From Thermus arciformis (GTDB lineage: Bacteria > Deinococcota > Deinococci > Deinococcales > Thermaceae), in NCBI RefSeq assembly GCF_900102145.1, contig NZ_FNBC01000025.1:1-33293 (forward strand): a DNA stretch of 33,293 nt. The letters are read 5' to 3'. The stretch's first letter is position 1. Each line of letters starts with the position of its first letter. This document shows, piece after piece, positions 7,099 through 15,499 of the stretch. Position numbers and translations under genes: made by a program. Under the pieces are notes generated by a model, which searched no databases, had not been told where the DNA came from, and saw only the letters and a program-made list of their open reading frames with translations.

Positions 7099-7638
7099 AT
7101 GCGCGCTCTCCTCCTCATATCCCGTGCCATAGATGCCCTTAACGAGCGGGTGGGGCAGCTGGTGGCTTGGCTGGTCCTCTTGGTAACCCTGCTTTCCGCC
7201 GTGAACGCAGGGGTGCGCTACGCCTTTCGCTACAGCTCTAACGCCTACCTCGAGGCCCAGTGGTACCTCTTTGGCCTCATCTTCCTCTGGGGGGCGGGCT
7301 GGACCCTGAAACACAACGGCCACGTGCGGGTGGACGTCCTCTACAGCCGACTTCCCAAGAGGGCCCAGCTTTGGATAGACCTCCTCGGCACCCTTTTCTT
7401 CCTGCTCCCCATGGTGGGGCTCGTGCTGTGGCTCTCCTGGCCCATCGTGATGGAGTCCTTAAGGATCCGGGAGATGTCGCCCGATGCGGGAGGCCTTCCC
7501 CGCTGGCCCATTAAGCTTGCCCTTCCCATCGGCTTAGTCCTCCTCGGCCTTCAGGGGTTTTCGGAGATCATCAAGCGGATCGCGGCCTTGACCGGGCACC
7601 TCGAGCTTTCCGCCGAGGCTTCGGAGGAGGTGGTCTAA
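7099..7638 (+). CDS. dctQ: TRAP transporter small membrane subunit (DctQ family)
   Basis: 179 residues with four hydrophobic segments (about 18-40, 52-70, 92-118 and 135-155), the standard DctQ layout. Characteristic residues are R-Y in GVRYAFRYSSNAYLEAQWYLF and the loop KHNGHVRVDVLYSRLP, seen in DctQ proteins of the alpha-keto/hydroxy acid branch. It forms the membrane complex with the large subunit, whose ATG shares one base with this stop codon (TAATG), so the two are translationally coupled. The matching receptor gene lies at 9168-10247 on the other strand. The ATG at 7099 is backed by AAGGGGGA 5 nt upstream. Confidence 0.93.
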   Translation: MRALLLISRAIDALNERVGQLVAWLVLLVTLLSAVNAGVRYAFRYSSNAYLEAQWYLFGLIFLWGAGWTLKHNGHVRVDVLYSRLPKRAQLWIDLLGTLFFLLPMVGLVLWLSWPIVMESLRIREMSPDAGGLPRWPIKLALPIGLVLLGLQGFSEIIKRIAALTGHLELSAEASEEVV

Positions 7639-9113
7639 TGTCCTTTGAACTCATGGCCCCTCTGATGTTCTTGAGCCTGGTGGTGGTGCTCCTCCTCGGG
7701 TACCCCGTGGCCTTCTCTCTAGGGGCGGTGGGGCTTGGTTTCGCCTTCTTGGGGATGCACTACGGTTACCTCAACCTAGGGCTCTTGCAAAACATCCCCT
7801 TGCGCATCTTTGACACCATGCAGAACCAGCTCCTCCTGGCCATCCCCTTCTTCACCCTCATGGGGCTCATCCTGGAGCGGAGCGGCATGGCCGAGGACCT
7901 TCTGGACACCATCGGCCAGCTCTTTGGCTCCCTGCGGGGGGGGTTGGCCTATGCCGTCATCTTCGTGGGGGCCCTTCTCGCCGCCACCACCGGGATCGTG
8001 GCGGCGAGCGTGATCGCCATGGGGCTCATCTCCTTGCCCATCATGCTTCGCTACGGCTACTCTCCCAGGCTCGCCACGGGGGTCATCGCCGCAAGCGGCA
8101 CCCTGGCCCAGATCATCCCCCCAAGCCTGGTCCTCATCGTCATGGCCGACCAGCTGGGGGTTTCCGTGGGGGACATGTACAAGGCGGCCTTCGTTCCCGG
8201 CTTCATGCTGACGGGGCTTTACGTGCTCTACGTCCTCCTCACCACCCTCTTAAACCCCAAGGCTGCTCCGGCCCTGCCGCCCGAGGCGCGTCCCTTCGCT
8301 GGGTACGAGCGGGGGGCCCTCTTGGGGCTCTTGAGCTACCTGGTCCTGGCCCTTATCCCCTGGGGGCTTTCCCTCCTCAACCTTCCCTCAAGCCCATGGC
8401 TAGACCTCCTCCTCCTCGGCCTAGGGGTGGCCATCACCCTCTACCTCCTTTGGAGAAACCCCCTTTTCGCCCGGGTTTTCCGGGTCATGATTCCGCCTTT
8501 GGTGCTGATCTTTTTGGTCCTGGGCACCATCTTCCTGGGGATCGCCACTCCCACGGAAGGCGGGGCCATGGGGGCGGTGGGGGCCCTCCTCATGGCTCTG
8601 AGCCGCCGCCGCCTGAACCGGGAGCTCCTCACGCAAGCCCTCCGGGAAACCGCCAAGCTTACCAGCTTTGTGGTCTTCATCCTGGTGGGCTCGCGGATCT
8701 TCAGCCTGGTCTTCTACGGCATAGACGGAGACCTCTGGGTGGCCGAGCTCCTCAAGAACCTCCCGGGAGGGGAGCTAGGGTTCCTTCTCCTCGTGAACCT
8801 CTTCGTCTTCTTCTTGGCCTTTTTCCTGGATTACTTTGAAATCGCCTTCATCATCCTTCCCCTCTTGGCCCCCGCGGTCAAGGCCATGGACATCAACCTC
8901 ATCTACTTCGGCGTGCTCCTTGGGGTCAACCTGCAGACCTCCTTCATGCATCCTCCCTTCGGCTTTGCCCTCTTCTACCTGAGGAGCGTGGCCCCCAAGA
9001 GCGTGAGCACGGTGGACATCTACTGGGGGGCCGTGCCCTTCATCCTTATCCAGCTCCTCATGGTCCTCATCCTCCTCCTCTTTCCCGGTATCGTCTACGC
9101 CTTTCTCGGCTAA
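7638..9113 (+). CDS. dctM: TRAP transporter large membrane subunit (DctM family)
   Basis: A 491-residue protein with many hydrophobic segments that carries the ion-driven transport path of a TRAP system. DctM marks include LLAIPFFTLMGLILERSGMAEDLLDT, the GIVAASVIAMGLISLPIMLRYGYSP block, the substrate-region GTLAQIIPPSLVLIVMADQLGVSVGDMYKAAFVPG, and LGIATPTEGGAMGAVGALLMA. It is somewhat longer than the roughly 430 residues of typical DctM, with an extra hydrophobic stretch near residues 225-290, as in the branch linked to TakP-like receptors. It overlaps DctQ by one base. A strong hairpin follows the stop. The cargo is inferred from the convergent receptor. Confidence 0.94.
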   Translation: MSFELMAPLMFLSLVVVLLLGYPVAFSLGAVGLGFAFLGMHYGYLNLGLLQNIPLRIFDTMQNQLLLAIPFFTLMGLILERSGMAEDLLDTIGQLFGSLRGGLAYAVIFVGALLAATTGIVAASVIAMGLISLPIMLRYGYSPRLATGVIAASGTLAQIIPPSLVLIVMADQLGVSVGDMYKAAFVPGFMLTGLYVLYVLLTTLLNPKAAPALPPEARPFAGYERGALLGLLSYLVLALIPWGLSLLNLPSSPWLDLLLLGLGVAITLYLLWRNPLFARVFRVMIPPLVLIFLVLGTIFLGIATPTEGGAMGAVGALLMALSRRRLNRELLTQALRETAKLTSFVVFILVGSRIFSLVFYGIDGDLWVAELLKNLPGGELGFLLLVNLFVFFLAFFLDYFEIAFIILPLLAPAVKAMDINLIYFGVLLGVNLQTSFMHPPFGFALFYLRSVAPKSVSTVDIYWGAVPFILIQLLMVLILLLFPGIVYAFLG

Positions 9114-9129
9114 AAGCGGTAAAGGAAGG

Positions 9130-9154
9130 CCCCCCGGCCCTTGGGGCCGGGGGG
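9130..9154. terminator. Bidirectional terminator-like hairpin between dctM and dctP
   Basis: A perfect 11-bp stem (CCCCCCGGCCC and its complement) with a 3-nt loop lies in the 54-bp gap between two convergent genes. No T-tract is seen on either side; the very GC-rich stem may pause both transcripts. Confidence 0.6.
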
Positions 9155-9167
9155 AGCCCGCTTGCCC

Positions 9168-10247
<1,080 letters not shown>

Positions 10248-10273
10248 TTTGACCTCCTTCGCGGTCCGACGGG

Positions 10274-10304
10274 ATTATACCCCGGGCCCGGGTGGAGGGT
10301 GCAA
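10274..10304 (-). promoter_or_regulatory. Promoter of dctP
   Basis: Minus strand: perfect -10 TATAAT (10274-10279) and a likely -35 TTGCAC (10299-10304) with a long 19-bp spacer. The leader of about 20 nt carries the ribosome site GGAGG. The suboptimal spacing and overlap with the palindrome at 10299-10314 suggest a regulated promoter. Confidence 0.65.
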
Positions 10305-10314
10305 GTCCTTGCAC
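10299..10314. promoter_or_regulatory. Candidate operator palindrome at the dctP promoter
   Basis: GTGCAAG-TC-CTTGCAC is a perfect inverted repeat with 7-bp arms and a 2-bp centre. One arm covers the -35 box of dctP. It lies in the short gap after the lipoprotein gene and is too short to be a likely terminator. A dimeric regulator binding here would block or recruit polymerase. I found no similar site at the dctQM promoter. Confidence 0.55.
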
Positions 10315-10317
10315 GCC

Positions 10318-10788
10318 TCAGCGCACGTAGAAGTGGGTTTCCGCCACCTGGTAACGCCTGGCCCTCGAGGCCTCCAGATACACCCGGAGCCGGGCGTCCC
10401 AGTCTGTGTAGACCCCCTCAAGCCGCAAGGCCCCCGGTTCCGTATCGGTGTACACCGCCCGCACCCGGTGGAGGCCCCGGGGAGGGGTGAGGACGTAGCG
10501 GTAGGCCCCGGGCGGCAAGACGTGGGTGCCCCGGGGAAGGTAGAACCGGTCCAGCTCGTAGGTGTGGCCGTCCGGGTCCTGAACCACCAGGCTCACCCAG
10601 CCAGGGCTCTCCAGGGTGAGGAAGAAGCGCACCTCCTCCCCCACGAAGTACGTGGCCCCCGTCCCCCGGTCGGGCTCAAAGCGGAGGATGGCCGGGGTGA
10701 GGTCCAGGCGGTAGGTGAGGGTGAGGCCCTCCAGGGTCACGGTGCAGGCGGAAAGAAGCCCCGCAAGGAGCACCAAGAGGAAGCGCAT
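10318..10788 (-). CDS. DUF4384-type lipoprotein
   Basis: A 156-residue exported protein. Its signal peptide ends in the lipobox LLSAC, predicting lipid attachment at Cys15. The rest is beta-rich: ATYFVGEEVRFFLTLESPGWVSLVVQDPDGHTYELD...LPRGTHVLPPGAYRYVLTPPRGLHRVRAVYTD. This matches the DUF4384 pattern, an immunoglobulin-like domain with a 'G-E-x-V-x-F-x-L-x-S-x-x-x-G-Y/W' core found in surface and protease-linked proteins. The biochemical role is unknown. It lies 14 nt downstream of RNase HII and is probably cotranscribed; GGAGG precedes the ATG. Confidence is good for lipoprotein, moderate for the domain name. Confidence 0.72.
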   Translation of the reverse strand: MRFLLVLLAGLLSACTVTLEGLTLTYRLDLTPAILRFEPDRGTGATYFVGEEVRFFLTLESPGWVSLVVQDPDGHTYELDRFYLPRGTHVLPPGAYRYVLTPPRGLHRVRAVYTDTEPGALRLEGVYTDWDARLRVYLEASRARRYQVAETHFYVR

Positions 10789-10802
10789 ACCGACCTCCTT
10801 CC

Positions 10803-11435
10803 TCAGGGTACCTGTTCTTCCCCCTCCCGATCTTGGGGAAACCTTAAGGCCGCCTGGGCCACGGGGCCATAGCGCTTCCGGTGGACGGGGCTAGGTCCTA
10901 AGGCGAGGAGGGCCGCCTGGTGCTCCGGGGTGCCGTAGCCCTTGTGCCGGGCGAAACCGTAGCCCGGGTAGAGGCGGTCCAGCTCGGCCATGATCCGGTC
11001 CCGGTGGACCTTGGCCAGGATGCTGGCCGCGGCCACCGTGGGGCTGTTCTCGTCCGCCTTGGGGGGGGCGAGGAGGGGAAGGGGGGTGGGAAGGGGGAGG
11101 TAGTCCGTGACCAGGGCCTTTGGGGCGAGGGGAAGGCCCTGCAAAGCCCTTTCCGCCGCGAGGAGGGTGGCCTTCAAGACCCCAAGCCGGTCCACCTCCG
11201 CCGCCTCCACCACCCCCAGGGCGTAGGCCAGGGCCACCTCCTTGACCCTTTCCGCCAGGCGCTCCCTCGCTTTGGGGGAGAGGAGCTTGGAGTCCCTGAA
11301 GGGGTACTCCCCCGGGGGCAGGACCACCGCCCCCACCACGATGGGCCCCGCCCAGGCCCCCCGGCCCGCCTCGTCTAGGCCCGCCACGAAGAGGCCCTTT
11401 CGCCAGAAGGGGGCTTCCAAGGGCCCTTCGGCCAT
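10803..11435 (-). CDS. rnhB: Ribonuclease HII
   Basis: The enzyme cuts the RNA strand of RNA-DNA hybrids and starts removal of single ribonucleotides from DNA. At 210 residues it has normal length. Signature blocks are AGLDEAGRGAWAGPIVVGAVVL (Asp21 and Glu22 bind metal), FRDSKLLSPKARERL, LVTDYLPLP and ENSPTVAAASILAKVHRDR, with GYGFARHKGYGTPEH near the C-terminus as in all RNase HII. The start at 11435 follows TAAGAT by 6 nt, so the mRNA is probably leaderless. The gene is divergent from the esterase with only 24 bp between starts, and it heads a probable two-gene unit with the DUF4384 lipoprotein. Confidence 0.96.
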   Translation of the reverse strand: MAEGPLEAPFWRKGLFVAGLDEAGRGAWAGPIVVGAVVLPPGEYPFRDSKLLSPKARERLAERVKEVALAYALGVVEAAEVDRLGVLKATLLAAERALQGLPLAPKALVTDYLPLPTPLPLLAPPKADENSPTVAAASILAKVHRDRIMAELDRLYPGYGFARHKGYGTPEHQAALLALGPSPVHRKRYGPVAQAALRFPQDREGEEQVP

Positions 11436-11459
11436 GGGGCCATCTTATACGCTTAGGGC
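11436..11459. promoter_or_regulatory. Back-to-back leaderless promoters of rnhB and the esterase gene
   Basis: TAAGAT (minus strand, 11442-11447) lies 6 nt before the rnhB ATG, and TACGCT (plus strand, 11448-11453) lies 6 nt before the esterase ATG. The two -10 boxes are adjacent without a gap, so polymerase probably cannot occupy both at once. Confidence 0.5.
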
Positions 11460-13007
11460 ATGCTCCGGCGCGCCCTTCCCTTCCTCGCCCTCCTGGGAGG
11501 GGCCCTCGCCCAGGCCTTTTGGGTGGAAACCCCCTTGGGCCGGGCCCAGGGCCGCCTCGAGGGCGGGGCCATCGCCTTCTACGGCCTCCCCTACGCCGAG
11601 GCGGAGCGGTTCCAGGCCCCAAGGCCCCCAAAGGCCTGGCCCCACGGCGTGGGCCAGGAAGCGGTGGCCTGCCCCCAGGCCCCGGGGATCACGGCCCGCC
11701 TCGGGGGGAGCCTCCCCCCGGAAAGGGAGGACTGCCTGGTCCTGAACATCTACCTCCCCGCCCAGGTCCCGCCCCCGGAGGGCTTCCCCGTCATGGTCTA
11801 CCTCCACGGCGGGGGCTTCACCTCGGGGGCGGCCGCCGAGCCCATCTACCGGGGGCACCGGCTAGCGGAAGAGGGGGTCGTCGTGGTGGCCCCCAACTAC
11901 CGCCTGGGGCCCTTGGGCTTCCTCGCCCTTCCCGCCCTGGCGGAGGAAGACCCCAAGGCGGTGGGGAACTACGGGCTTTTGGACGTCCTCGAGGCCCTCC
12001 GCTTCGTGAGGGACTATATCCGCTACTTCGGGGGCGACCCCAAGAACGTCACCCTCTTCGGGGAGTCCGCCGGGGGGATGCTGGTCTGCACCCTCCTCGC
12101 CACCCCGGAGGCCCGCGGCCTCTTCCAGAAGGCCATCGTCCAGTCGGGAGGGTGCGGGTACGTCCGGGCTTTGGAGGAGGACTACGCCCAGGGGGAGGCC
12201 TGGGCCAAAGCAAGGGGGTGCGACCCCAAGGACCTCGCCTGCCTCCGCGCCCTCCCCCTGGAGAGGCTCTTGCCCGAGGAGCCCGGCCTCGAGGCCATGG
12301 GCCGCTTCCTCGCAAACCCCTCCCTCTTCCGGGCGGGCCCCTTCAAGCCCCACCTCTCCTCCTTCCTCCTCCCCCAGGACCCCAGGGAGGCCCTAAGGGA
12401 GGGGAAGGCGGCGGGTATCCCCCTCATCGCCGGGGCGAACGCCGAGGAGGTGGCCTTCCCCGCCCTCCAAGCCCTCCTCGGGCCCGGGGACTGGGAGGAG
12501 GCGGAGAGGCGGCTCCTCGCCTCGGGGCTTTCCCGGGAGAAGGCCCAGGCCCTCCTCGCCCACTACCGGAAGGAGGCCCCCGACCCCAAAAGGGCCTGGG
12601 GGGAGGTGCAGACCGACCTCACCCTCCTCTGCCCTTCCCTCCAGGTAGCGAGGCTCCAAGCCCCCCACGCCCCCACCTACGCCTACCTCTTCACCTTCCG
12701 GGTGCCGGGATGGGAGGGGCTTGGGGCCTTCCACGGCCTGGAGCTCGCCCCCCTCTTCGGGAACCTGGAGGCCATGCCCTTCCTCCCCCTCTTCCTGGGC
12801 GAGGAGGCCAAGGCGAAGGCGGAGTACCTGGGGCGGAAGATGCGCCGCTACTGGACGGGTTTCGCTAAGGACAGGGAGCCCAAGGGGTGGCCCCGCTGGC
12901 CCCTCTACCGGGAGGGCCACCTCCTGCGGCTGGACGTCCCCCTGGGGCTCCTTCCGGACCCTTACGAGGAACGGTGCCGCGCCCTCGAGGCCCTTGGGCT
13001 ACTCTAA
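11460..13007 (+). CDS. Exported type-B carboxylesterase
   Basis: A 515-residue alpha/beta hydrolase of the carboxylesterase/p-nitrobenzyl esterase family, with an N-terminal signal peptide likely cleaved after ALAQA. Visible parts are the EDCLVLNIYLP motif, the oxyanion hole HGGGF (116-120), the nucleophile elbow GESAGG (Ser203) and the active-site His in LGAFHGLELAPLFGN; the acidic member should lie near KAAGIPLIAGANAEEVAF. It would hydrolyse carboxylic esters outside the membrane; the substrate is unknown. The molybdopterin oxidoreductase gene follows after 4 nt. Codon use is extremely rich in C-ending Leu, Pro and Ala codons, in contrast with the ABC operon at 19802-22753. Confidence 0.92.
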   Translation: MLRRALPFLALLGGALAQAFWVETPLGRAQGRLEGGAIAFYGLPYAEAERFQAPRPPKAWPHGVGQEAVACPQAPGITARLGGSLPPEREDCLVLNIYLPAQVPPPEGFPVMVYLHGGGFTSGAAAEPIYRGHRLAEEGVVVVAPNYRLGPLGFLALPALAEEDPKAVGNYGLLDVLEALRFVRDYIRYFGGDPKNVTLFGESAGGMLVCTLLATPEARGLFQKAIVQSGGCGYVRALEEDYAQGEAWAKARGCDPKDLACLRALPLERLLPEEPGLEAMGRFLANPSLFRAGPFKPHLSSFLLPQDPREALREGKAAGIPLIAGANAEEVAFPALQALLGPGDWEEAERRLLASGLSREKAQALLAHYRKEAPDPKRAWGEVQTDLTLLCPSLQVARLQAPHAPTYAYLFTFRVPGWEGLGAFHGLELAPLFGNLEAMPFLPLFLGEEAKAKAEYLGRKMRRYWTGFAKDREPKGWPRWPLYREGHLLRLDVPLGLLPDPYEERCRALEALGLL

Positions 13008-13011
13008 GGGT
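13000..13011 (+). promoter_or_regulatory. Possible leaderless -10 box inside the esterase 3' end
   Basis: TACTCT (13000-13005), 6 nt, then the ATG of the oxidoreductase at 13012. It overlaps the esterase stop codon. It would allow separate leaderless transcription of the downstream gene. Confidence 0.35.
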
Positions 13012-15024
13012 ATGAAGGCCCGCGCCACCTGCCCCCTGGACTGCCCCGACGCCTGCAGCCTCCTCCTCACCCTGGAGGGAGGACGCCTCCTCCGGGTGGA
13101 GGGGGACCCCCGCCACCCCATCACCCAAGGCTTTGCCTGCGCCAAGACCTACCGCTACCCGGAGAGGGTAAGGGAAAGGCTCCTCTACCCTCTGCGCCGG
13201 GTGGGGAGGAAGGGGGAGGGGAGGTTCGTGCGGGTCTCCTGGGAGGAGGCCCTGGACGAGATCGCCAAGCGCCTCATGGAGGTCCTGGACCGGGAGGGGG
13301 GCGAGGCCGTCCTCCCCTACCACTACGCCGGGACCATAGGCCTTGTGGAGAACCAGCACCCCCTGGCCTTCTTCCGGGCCATCGGGGCGAGCGAGCTTCT
13401 GGAGACCATCTGCGCCACGGCGGGGAGCACCGCCTGGGAGATGACCTACGGCCCCCGCCTCGGCCCCGACCCCGAGGACATCCCCGGAAACGCCCGCTAT
13501 ATCCTCCTTTGGGGCATCAACAGCCTCTCCACCAACAGCCACCTCACCCCCTTCCTCAAGGAGGCGAAAAGGCGGGGGGCCAAGGTGGTCCACATAGACC
13601 CCTACGAAAACCTCACCTCCCGCTTCGCCCACGAGCACATCCGGCTCCGCCCCGGCACGGACGCCGCCCTCGCCTACGCCCTGGCCCACGTCCTCTTCCG
13701 TGAGGGCCTTTTGGACTGGGATTACTTGGAAAGGGCGGCGGTGGGCCTGGAGGAGTTCCATAAAGAAGCGGAAAGGTGGACCCCAAAGCGGGCGAGCGCC
13801 CTCACCGGCGTGCCCGAAGAGGCCATCCTCCGCCTCGCCCGGGAGATAGGGGAGGCGAAGCGGGTTTTCCTGCGGGTGGGCTACGGCATGACCCGCCACC
13901 CGGGAGGGGGAAACGCCCTAAGGGCCGTGATCCTCCTCCCCGCCCTCCTCGGGGCCTGGCGCTACCCGGGGTGCGGGGCCATGCTCTCCACGAGCGGGGC
14001 CTTCCCCCTGAACCGGCGCTTCCTCGGGGGGCGGCACCTCCTCGAGGGGGACCACCCCCACGAGGGCTACTTCCGGCCCAACCCCAAGGCGCGGGCCATC
14101 AACATGAACCAGCTCGGCACCGCCCTCACCGAGCTAGACCCTCCCATCCGGGTCCTCTTCGTCTTCAACACGAACCCCCTGGTGGTGGCCCCAAACACCG
14201 GGAAGGTAAAGGCGGGGCTAGAGCGGGAGGACCTCCTCACTGTGGTCCTGGAGCAGGTGATGACGGAGACCGCCCGCTTCGCCGACTACCTCCTCCCCGC
14301 CACCTTCTTCTACGAGCACCCCGACCTCTACACGAGCTACGGGCACTACTACCTCTCCTGGAACGAGCCCTTAAGCCCGCCCGAAGGGGAGGCCCGGCCC
14401 AACACCTGGGTCTTCCGGGAGCTGGCGAAGCGGCTCGGCCTGAAGGAGCCCACCCTCTACTGGACGGCCGAGGAGGTGGCGGAACGCCTCCTCGCCTCGG
14501 ACCACCCTTACCTAGAGGGGATCACCCTGGAAAGGCTCAAGGGGGAGGGCTTCGTGAAGCTCAACCTCCCTAGGCCCTTCCTCCCCTTTGCCGAAGGCAA
14601 GGTGCGCTTCAGCCCCCCGCCCGAGGTGATCCCCACCGAGCCCCTTCCCGAATACCCCCTGATCCTCCTCACCCCCCCGGCCCACCGCTTCTTAAACACC
14701 ACCTACGGGGACGTGAAGGCCCTGGTGGAGGCGGAAGGCGGGGAGCCTAGGCTTCTCATCCACCCCGAGGACGCCGAGGCGCGAGGGATTCGGGACGGGA
14801 TGCTCGTCCACATCCGTTCCCCTTGGGGAAGGGTCACGAGGAAGGCCCACGTCACCGAGGCCCCCATCCCGGGGACGGTGGTCCTCGAGGGCACCTGGTG
14901 GGAGAAGTGGGCCCCGGACGGCAAGGGGGTGAACCACCTCACCTCGGAAAGGCTCACCGACCTGGGCGGGGGAAGCACCTTCCACTCCACCCCGGTGGAG
15001 GTGGAGCCCCTGCGCCTCGCCTGA
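13012..15024 (+). CDS. Molybdopterin oxidoreductase (DMSO reductase superfamily)
   Basis: A 670-residue enzyme with an N-terminal iron-sulfur motif C-x3-C-x3-C-x27-C (Cys7, 11, 15, 43) for a 4Fe-4S cluster. Molybdopterin-binding blocks follow, including ETICATAGSTAW, which may supply the metal-ligand Cys, ILLWGINSLSTNSHL and GYGMTRHPGGGNALRAVILLPALLGAW. The C-terminal dinucleotide-binding domain (from about residue 545) has LILLTPPAHRFLNTTYGD and ends near GGGSTFHSTPVEVEPL. No twin-arginine signal is visible, so it is probably cytoplasmic. Substrate and redox partner are unknown; no electron-transfer subunit is adjacent. The ATG at 13012 was chosen because the first cluster Cys follows within seven residues; a longer frame only overlaps the esterase. 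mogA at 22781 acts in making its cofactor. Confidence 0.9.
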   Translation: MKARATCPLDCPDACSLLLTLEGGRLLRVEGDPRHPITQGFACAKTYRYPERVRERLLYPLRRVGRKGEGRFVRVSWEEALDEIAKRLMEVLDREGGEAVLPYHYAGTIGLVENQHPLAFFRAIGASELLETICATAGSTAWEMTYGPRLGPDPEDIPGNARYILLWGINSLSTNSHLTPFLKEAKRRGAKVVHIDPYENLTSRFAHEHIRLRPGTDAALAYALAHVLFREGLLDWDYLERAAVGLEEFHKEAERWTPKRASALTGVPEEAILRLAREIGEAKRVFLRVGYGMTRHPGGGNALRAVILLPALLGAWRYPGCGAMLSTSGAFPLNRRFLGGRHLLEGDHPHEGYFRPNPKARAINMNQLGTALTELDPPIRVLFVFNTNPLVVAPNTGKVKAGLEREDLLTVVLEQVMTETARFADYLLPATFFYEHPDLYTSYGHYYLSWNEPLSPPEGEARPNTWVFRELAKRLGLKEPTLYWTAEEVAERLLASDHPYLEGITLERLKGEGFVKLNLPRPFLPFAEGKVRFSPPPEVIPTEPLPEYPLILLTPPAHRFLNTTYGDVKALVEAEGGEPRLLIHPEDAEARGIRDGMLVHIRSPWGRVTRKAHVTEAPIPGTVVLEGTWWEKWAPDGKGVNHLTSERLTDLGGGSTFHSTPVEVEPLRLA

Positions 15025-15037
15025 TTTGCGCCTGGGC

Positions 15038-15060
15038 TACAATCCTGCTACCCTTAGGGG
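15038..15060 (+). promoter_or_regulatory. Promoter region of the Nudix-like gene
   Basis: TACAAT (15038-15043) is a good -10 box giving a short leader. TACCCT (15049-15054) lies exactly 6 nt before the GTG start and fits the leaderless pattern. I cannot tell which is used, and no clear -35 is seen. Confidence 0.45.
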
Positions 15061-15489
15061 GTGCGCGGCGCTAGGCCCCGCAAGCGCTCCGTGGCCCTGG
15101 CCGCCTGGGGCGAGGAGGGGCTTCTTTTGGTCCTCCGCCCCCAGGACGACCCCGAGTTCGCCGGGGCCTGGGGGCTTCCCGCGGTGAGCCTCCAGGGGGA
15201 GGAGGCCCTGGAGGAGGCCGCCTTAAGGGTCGCCCGGGAGAAGCTCGGCGCCGAGGTGGCCGAGGCCCGGCCCCTGGCCTTCGGCGTGGAGGAGCGGCCG
15301 GGCTACACCCTGGAGCTTTGGGTCTACGAGGGAAGGCTTCTGGGAAGGCCCCGCCTCCCCGAGCCCAAGCCGGGTAAGACCTACTACGCGGCCTTCCGCT
15401 TCGGTGGCCCTGAGGAGCTTACGGCGGCCGCAAGGCAAGGCTCCCTTTGCAGCCGGCTTTACCTCGCGGTCAAGGGGCTTTGCCCCTAG
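15061..15489 (+). CDS. Nudix-like protein with a degenerate Nudix box
   Basis: The 142-residue protein has the fold pattern of a MutT-like hydrolase: a strand [19 protein letters not shown], then [33 protein letters not shown] in place of the Nudix box (G-x5-E-x7-R-E-U-x-E-E-x-G-U). The first box glycine is Val, R-E has become R-V, and the E-E pair is E-K. Since these glutamates bind the catalytic metal, hydrolysis of nucleoside diphosphate compounds may be lost or changed; a role in binding is possible. It starts at a GTG behind -10-like boxes and ends 10 nt before thiI, so the two are probably cotranscribed. Confidence 0.6.
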   Translation: MRGARPRKRSVALAAWGEEGLLLVLRPQDDPEFAGAWGLPAVSLQGEEALEEAALRVAREKLGAEVAEARPLAFGVEERPGYTLELWVYEGRLLGRPRLPEPKPGKTYYAAFRFGGPEELTAAARQGSLCSRLYLAVKGLCP

Positions 15490-15499
15490 AAGGGACACC

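Noticed and set aside
11519-12868. Alternative-frame reading of 449 codons inside the esterase gene
   Set aside because: It is almost only Pro, Gly and Arg and lacks motifs; the esterase frame has the full catalytic set.
12721-13011. Longer start for the molybdopterin oxidoreductase
   Set aside because: It would overlap the esterase end by nearly 290 bases. The cluster Cys motif begins seven residues after the ATG at 13012, as usual for cytoplasmic members.
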